DNA of 9,762 nt from Micromonosporaceae bacterium (GTDB lineage: Bacteria > Actinomycetota > Actinomycetes > Mycobacteriales > Micromonosporaceae). Below are positions 6,717 to 9,762 of this stretch, piece after piece. Made by a program: the position numbers and the translations under genes. Where the stretch lies: positions 1 to 9,762 of the forward strand of contig JADGHA010000129.1 of NCBI GenBank assembly GCA_019689695.1, in the 5' to 3' direction. The notes below the pieces were generated by a model. That model searched no databases. It had not been told where the DNA came from and was given only the letters and a program-made list of their open reading frames with translations. Each line of letters starts with the position of its first letter. Positions within the stretch are counted from its first letter, which is position 1.

Positions 6717-7691
6717 ATGGTGCGCACGATCGACTGGGTGGACGGGGCGGTCGAGATCATCGACCAGACCGAGCTGCCTGCGCGGACGGTCACCCGCCGG
6801 CTATCCACTGTAGACGAACTGGTCGCCGCTATCCGGGCGCTCGCGGTGCGCGGCGCCCCCGCGCTCGGCGTGGCGGGCGCGCTCGGCGTGGCCCTCGCCG
6901 CCCGGCAGTACCGGGACGCGGCGCTGGCCGGCGCCGTGCACCGGCTGGAGACCGCCCGCCCCACGGCCGTCAACCTGGCCCGCGGTGTCCGGCGGGCGGC
7001 GGCACGGCTGGCCGACGGCCCGGATGCCGTGCTGGCCGAGGCGCTCGCGGTGCGCGACGAGGAGATCGCGTCGTCGGCGGCGATGGCCGCCCGCGGTGCC
7101 GACCTGGTCACCGAGTTGTGCGGCCCGGCGCCGCGCCTGCTCACCCACTGCAACACCGGCGGACTGGCCACTGTGGTCGGCGGCACCGCGCTGGGCGTGA
7201 TCGCGGAGCTGCACCGCCGGGGGGCACTGGGTGGGGTGGTGGCCAGCGAGACCCGGCCGCTGTTGCAGGGCGCCCGGCTGACCGCGTGGGAGCTGGGCCA
7301 GCTCGGCGTGGCGTACCAGGTGGCGGTGGACGGCGCGGGGCCGTTCCTGATGGCGCGGGGCATGGTGGACGCGGTGATCGTGGGCGCGGACCGGATCTGC
7401 GCCAACGGTGACGTCGTCAACAAGGTCGGCACGTACGCGCACGCCCTGGGTGCCCAGCGGGCCGGCATCCCGTTCCTCGTCGTGGCACCGGAGTCTACTG
7501 TGGACGCCAGTACGCCGACCGGCGGCGACGTGGAGATCGAGGACCGGCCCGCGGATGAGGTGTTCGCCTTCGGGGGCCGGCGGGTCGTCCCGGACGGCGC
7601 TGCCGCAATCAACCCGGCTTTCGACATCACCCCGCACGACCTGGTCACCGCCATCGTCACGGACCGCCGCACCCTGCGCCCGCCGTACTGA
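6717..7691 (+). CDS. mtnA: S-methyl-5-thioribose-1-phosphate isomerase
   Basis: 324 residues. It isomerises 5-methylthioribose-1-phosphate to 5-methylthioribulose-1-phosphate in the methionine salvage pathway, in the cytoplasm. The family motifs appear in order: RGAPALGVAGA (46-56), LTHCNTGGLAT (142-152) with the catalytic cysteine C145, ETRPLLQGARLTAWEL (178-193), IVGADRICANGDVVNKVGTY (221-240) with the catalytic aspartate D225, then VAPESTVD and the C-terminal NPAFDITP (299-306). Length is slightly short of the usual 340-370 but nothing essential is missing. The ATG at 6717 lies one base after the M48 stop (TGAGATG), so translation is probably coupled; a GTG at 6720 is an alternative start. 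No other salvage genes are in the window. Three copies of the GTCYACTRTRGAC-like element fall in this gene, each on an ACT-GTR (Thr-Val) codon pair. Confidence 0.95.
   Translation: MVRTIDWVDGAVEIIDQTELPARTVTRRLSTVDELVAAIRALAVRGAPALGVAGALGVALAARQYRDAALAGAVHRLETARPTAVNLARGVRRAAARLADGPDAVLAEALAVRDEEIASSAAMAARGADLVTELCGPAPRLLTHCNTGGLATVVGGTALGVIAELHRRGALGGVVASETRPLLQGARLTAWELGQLGVAYQVAVDGAGPFLMARGMVDAVIVGADRICANGDVVNKVGTYAHALGAQRAGIPFLVVAPESTVDASTPTGGDVEIEDRPADEVFAFGGRRVVPDGAAAINPAFDITPHDLVTAIVTDRRTLRPPY
6803..6815. repeat. Copy B of near-palindrome GTCYACTRTRGAC
   Basis: ATCCACTGTAGAC in mtnA, covering codons TCC-ACT-GTA-GAC (S30-T31-V32-D33). ACT and GTA are uncommon codons in this G+C-rich gene. 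It differs from the consensus only at the first base. Confidence 0.4.
7166..7178. repeat. Copy D (divergent) of near-palindrome GTCYACTRTRGAC
   Basis: GGCCACTGTGGTC in mtnA, covering GCC-ACT-GTG-GTC (A151-T152-V153-V154). It keeps the CCACTGTGG core and is itself a near-palindrome (GGCCAC-T-GTGGTC, five of six arm pairs) but differs from the consensus at two flanking positions. It is the weakest copy. Confidence 0.3.
7493..7505. repeat. Copy C of near-palindrome GTCYACTRTRGAC
   Basis: GTCTACTGTGGAC in mtnA, covering TCT-ACT-GTG-GAC (S260-T261-V262-D263). TCT and ACT are both uncommon here. It fits the consensus at all 13 positions. Confidence 0.4.
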
Positions 7692-7698
7692 TCCCGCC

Positions 7699-7775
7699 GA
7701 TCATGACGTTGGCGGCACAACGCGTGCGTGCTGTCGCTCGCCGCCCGCGCCGTCGCCGCCACCCTCCTGATGATC
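7699..7775. repeat. Imperfect palindromic intergenic element, possible bidirectional terminator
   Basis: Left arm 7699-7716 (GATCATGACGTTGGCGGC) and right arm 7755-7775, whose reverse complement also starts GATCAT and ends TGGCGGC. The outer 6 and inner 7 bases match, while the middle of the arms diverges and differs by three bases in length. The ~38-base interior is C/G-rich. The element fills the gap between the convergent mtnA and tyrA genes, and the right arm runs into the tyrA stop codon. It resembles REP-like GATCATG...TTGGCGGC elements I associate with Micromonosporaceae intergenic DNA (from memory). It could form a long cruciform or stem and end transcription from both sides. Confidence 0.4.
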
Positions 7776-8805
7776 AACGGGCGGGGCGGACGGCGGTCAC
7801 CGTACGCCGGTCGGCGGCGACGGCGGTGATCCAGCCGCCGCCGCGGCCCAGCCGCAGCAGCGCGTCCTGGCGCGCCGGCAGCTCCAGGGTCGGGCCCGGT
7901 GCCGGGGGCCATTCGGTCCGCGCCGCATGGCCGGCCGCCAGCCAGGGTCGCAGCGCCGCGATCGGGTCGGCTCCGGCGGGGGCGGTGCCGGTGGCGGTGC
8001 CGCCGGTGAGGGCGGTCCGGGCCTCGGTCAGGGACGCCATGACGGCGTCGAGCGCCGGCACCACCGCGGCCGCGTTGCCGCCGCACATCGCCGCGGTCAG
8101 CGCGGGCCGGCTGGCCGCGACGCGTGTCCCGTCCCGGAACGACCCGGCGCCGAGGGTCAGGGCCAGCGGATCCGCCGCGGCGGTGGCGGCCAGGGCCGAG
8201 GCGAGCAGGTGCGGGACGTGACTGACCAGGGCCACCGCCTGGTCGTGCTCCGCGGCGGTCGCCGGCACCACGCGGGCGCCGAGGCCGGTGACCAGCGCCG
8301 CCACGTCCAGCCAGTCGGCGAGCGTGGTGACCGGGTCGTCAGCGGGATCCAGGCACAGCACCCAGGCGCACCCACGGAACAGCTCCGCGTCGGCCGCCGC
8401 GAAGCCGGAGGTCTCCCGGCCGGCCATCGGATGGCCGCCGACGAAGCCGGCCAGCCGGCTGTGCGGTCCGTGCAGCCGGGCGGCCACCAGGTCCCGGACC
8501 GGACCCTTGACCGAGGTGACGTCGGTTACCAGCCCGGAGTACCCGATCGCCACCAGCTCGTCGAGCACGTCCCCGACCGCCGGCAGCGGCACCGCCACCG
8601 CGACCAGCTCGGCGCCGGACGCCGCGTCGCGCACCGTGCTCGTGACCTGCCAGCGCGCGCCGGCGGGCGCCCGGGCGGCGGCCGTGCGGGCGGTGGCCCG
8701 GGTGGCCGGGTCGGCGTCGTAGCCGAGCACCTGGTGACCGGAGGCGGCCAGCGCGCGCAGCAGCGAGCCGCCGATGAGCCCGAGGCCGATCACCGCGATG
8801 TCCAC
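7774..8805 (-). CDS. tyrA: Prephenate dehydrogenase
   Basis: 343 residues. It oxidatively decarboxylates prephenate to 4-hydroxyphenylpyruvate with NAD(P)+, the committed step to tyrosine, in the cytoplasm. The N-terminal Rossmann domain shows GLGLIGGS (7-14) and an acidic D30 at the end of the second strand (GYDAD), which favours NAD+ over NADP+. It is followed by TDVTSVKG (94-101), GGHPMAG (123-129) with the substrate-region H125, EHD (186-188), SHVPHL (195-200) and SFRDGTR (222-228), all family signatures. After about residue 280 there is a short Pro/Ala-rich tail and a final strand pair, with no full ACT regulatory domain. The start is GTG at 8803-8805. A TAGACT hexamer ends 7 bases upstream, so the message may be leaderless. 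The M23 gene stops 10 bases before, so read-through transcription is also likely. Confidence 0.95.
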   Translation of the reverse strand: MDIAVIGLGLIGGSLLRALAASGHQVLGYDADPATRATARTAAARAPAGARWQVTSTVRDAASGAELVAVAVPLPAVGDVLDELVAIGYSGLVTDVTSVKGPVRDLVAARLHGPHSRLAGFVGGHPMAGRETSGFAAADAELFRGCAWVLCLDPADDPVTTLADWLDVAALVTGLGARVVPATAAEHDQAVALVSHVPHLLASALAATAAADPLALTLGAGSFRDGTRVAASRPALTAAMCGGNAAAVVPALDAVMASLTEARTALTGGTATGTAPAGADPIAALRPWLAAGHAARTEWPPAPGPTLELPARQDALLRLGRGGGWITAVAADRRTVTAVRPAR

Positions 8806-8812
8806 GCTGGGC

Positions 8813-8818
8813 AGTCTA
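8813..8818 (-). promoter_or_regulatory. Probable leaderless -10 element for tyrA, containing the M23 stop codon
   Basis: On the minus strand TAGACT is a strong actinobacterial -10 match. It is followed by GCCCAGC (7 bases) and the GTG start, so the transcript would begin at or next to the start codon. Its first three bases, TAG (8816-8818), are the stop codon of the upstream M23 gene. No convincing -35 is seen 16-19 bases upstream, and no Shine-Dalgarno sequence lies between the stop and the GTG. Confidence 0.5.
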
Positions 8819-9553
8819 GGGAGCCGCCGGGCAGCCGTGATTCGCCTGCCACGTGGCGACCGCGGACTTGGGGGAGCGCATCGTGCCCGCCCGCCAGGCG
8901 TCCAGGTAGGTGTACGGCCAGATCACGCCGCGGCGGTTCCACCAGTCGCCGGTCTTGGCGCACGGCGGGGAGATGCCGAAGTGCAGGTGGCAGGCGCTGG
9001 AGTTGCCGGTGGACCCGACCCTGCCGAACTGCTGGCCGGCCCGCACCCTGACTCCCGGCCTGATCCCGGCGAGGACCGCGCTGAGATGGGCACCGTAGTA
9101 GCGCACCCCGTCGTCGCCGAGGATCGAGACGGAGATCCCGCCGCGCAGTGCCGGGTTGTCGGTTGCCTTGTCGTACTTGTCGACCAGGCTGACCTCCAGC
9201 ACCACGCCGTCGGTCGCGGCCCGCGCCGGCAGCCCGCACTTGGCGATGATGTCCGTCGCCGGGTAGTCGTGGTGGGTGCGGGCGTAGGAGAACGGCTTGC
9301 CGCCCACCGGGAACACGTACTTGTACCTGGCGGCCTTCGGGCTCTTCGACTTCGCCGGCGACGTGCTGGCGCTCGGGGTCGGCGGCACCGCCGGCGCGGC
9401 CGACGGCGACGCCAGGCCGCTGGGGGTGGCCGCCGGTGGCGGCGTCTCCCACGAGCCCGCCACCTCCCGGGTAGCGGTCCCGCAGGCGGCCGTGGCGACG
9501 GCGACCGCGGCGAACGTGGCGGCGAGCGAGACGCGGAGCCGGCGATAGTCCAC
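8816..9553 (-). CDS. M23-family (LytM-like) peptidase lipoprotein
   Basis: 245 residues from the GTG at 9551-9553. The N-terminus is Arg-rich, then a hydrophobic stretch (SLAATFAAVAVATAAC) ends at C24, a plausible lipobox (TAAC), so the protein is probably lipid-anchored outside the membrane. Residues ~36-73 are a Pro/Ala/Ser/Thr linker with a Lys-rich end. The M23 domain covers ~77-215: HHDYPATD (94-101; the extended H-x-YPA-x-D first zinc site seen in actinobacterial members rather than classical HxxxD), YYGAHLS (H156) and CHLHFG (188-193) with the HxH pair H189/H191. C106, C188, C198 and C241 could form disulfides. The probable role is cleavage of peptidoglycan cross-bridges or binding to wall peptide. 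An in-frame ATG at 9683-9685 would add 44 unlikely residues before the signal sequence and is rejected. tyrA follows after 10 bases. Confidence 0.88.
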   Translation of the reverse strand: MDYRRLRVSLAATFAAVAVATAACGTATREVAGSWETPPPAATPSGLASPSAAPAVPPTPSASTSPAKSKSPKAARYKYVFPVGGKPFSYARTHHDYPATDIIAKCGLPARAATDGVVLEVSLVDKYDKATDNPALRGGISVSILGDDGVRYYGAHLSAVLAGIRPGVRVRAGQQFGRVGSTGNSSACHLHFGISPPCAKTGDWWNRRGVIWPYTYLDAWRAGTMRSPKSAVATWQANHGCPAAP

Positions 9554-9648
9554 CCGGACATACTGGCAAAGGCACGCCGATCTCGCGCTCCCGGCCGGTC
9601 GGGCCGCGGCCTGTCTGTCGTCGCCGCCGTTCCCGCCGCGGATCGGGG

Positions 9649-9654
9649 TACGCT
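9649..9654 (+). promoter_or_regulatory. Candidate -10 element for the contig-end gene
   Basis: TACGCT fits TANNNT and lies 29 bases before the ATG at 9684, giving a short leader that would contain the GGAGG ribosome site (9675-9679). No clear -35 is visible. It lies in the 130-base divergent region between the M23 gene and this gene, in which I see nothing else definite. Confidence 0.35.
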
Positions 9655-9683
9655 GCGCGTATCGGTCGAGTCCCGGAGGTGTC

Positions 9684-9730
9684 ATGGCAGACCGGATGCA
9701 GGCGCCCTCGGGGTTGTTCCCCTCCGGCCC
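9684..9730 (+). CDS. N-terminus of an unidentified protein, cut by contig end
   Basis: An ATG at 9684 is preceded by GGAGG at 9675-9679 (4-base gap), the clearest ribosome site in the window. About 16 genomic codons follow, reading MADRMQAPSGLFPSGP. The frame then runs into the adapter-like sequence, so the apparent continuation (VCYTHHRAHQ) is probably not biological. The piece is too short to identify. The start is divergent from the M23 gene. Confidence 0.5.
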
Positions 9731-9762
9731 GGTCTGTTATACACATCACCGAGCCCACCAGA
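9730..9762. other. Residual Illumina Nextera transposase adapter (sequencing artefact)
   Basis: The last 33 bases match the start of the reverse-complemented Nextera read-2 adapter (mosaic end CTGTCTCTTATACACATCT followed by CCGAGCCCACGAGA) at 29 of 33 positions, with no gaps. Mismatches are at 9731, 9736, 9748 and 9759. The stretch TTATACACATC (9737-9747) is exact and strikingly AT-rich for this genome. From 9737 on there are only two mismatches. This is untrimmed adapter with base-call or consensus errors, and it marks the contig end. Confidence 0.93.

Noticed and set aside
6461..8086. A 541-codon minus-strand frame across mtnA
   Set aside because: It is antisense to the clear mtnA frame and is low-complexity Ser/Ala/Arg/Thr sequence, with no start signal.
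9554..9685. Extended M23 start at the ATG 9683-9685
   Set aside because: It would put 44 charged residues before the signal sequence. The GTG at 9553 starts directly at the Arg-plus-hydrophobic signal peptide.
9737..9747. AT-rich TTATACACATC as a possible promoter or DnaA-like site
   Set aside because: It is an exact piece of the Nextera mosaic end and is adapter, not genome.
1..9762. tRNA, rRNA, CRISPR array, insertion sequence, prophage or defence genes
   Set aside because: No such motif, repeat array or transposase-like protein was found on either strand by eye.

Overview
The window is about 70-75% G+C (estimated by eye), uses GTG starts freely and has G/C-ending codons. This points to a high-GC actinomycete. 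The protein types, the leaderless-looking promoters and a palindromic intergenic element fit Micromonosporaceae best (inference). It looks like the end of a short-read contig: the last ~30 bases match the Illumina Nextera transposase adapter, with a few mismatches.

Layout. (1) 1-607, +: C-terminal part of a probable exported protein of unknown function, followed by a strong bidirectional hairpin terminator. (2) 668-2335, -: DUF885-family metallopeptidase-like protein with a probable leaderless promoter. (3) 2506-3495, +: EamA-family membrane transporter, whose 3' end overlaps the next gene tail to tail. (4) 3473-4543, -: HhH + PHP-domain metal-dependent phosphoesterase, 9 bases downstream of (5) 4553-~5269, -: the C-terminal part of a DUF4034 protein. 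(6) ~5270-6715, +: an M48-type zinc metalloprotease that begins abruptly just before its HELGH motif. (7) 6717-7691, +: mtnA, methylthioribose-1-phosphate isomerase, one base after the M48 stop. (8) 7774-8805, -: prephenate dehydrogenase (tyrA). (9) 8816-9553, -: M23-type lipoprotein peptidase. (10) 9684-~9730, +: first codons of a gene cut off by the contig end.

Most of the content is ordinary chromosomal metabolism: tyrosine synthesis, methionine salvage, transport and peptidases. I see no mobile element, CRISPR array, tRNA, rRNA or defence system. The genes do not form one pathway. The pairs likely to be co-transcribed are DUF4034-PHP, M48-mtnA and M23-tyrA.

The main oddities concern integrity and DNA-level structure. 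Two genes lacking their 5' ends meet head to head at ~5267, directly beside a 7-bp-arm palindrome, so the sequence there is a deletion or a mis-join. The right end carries adapter. A 13-bp near-palindrome, consensus GTCYACTRTRGAC, recurs four times inside coding sequence, mostly carried by otherwise uncommon codons. The -10 hexamer proposed for tyrA contains the stop codon of the preceding gene.
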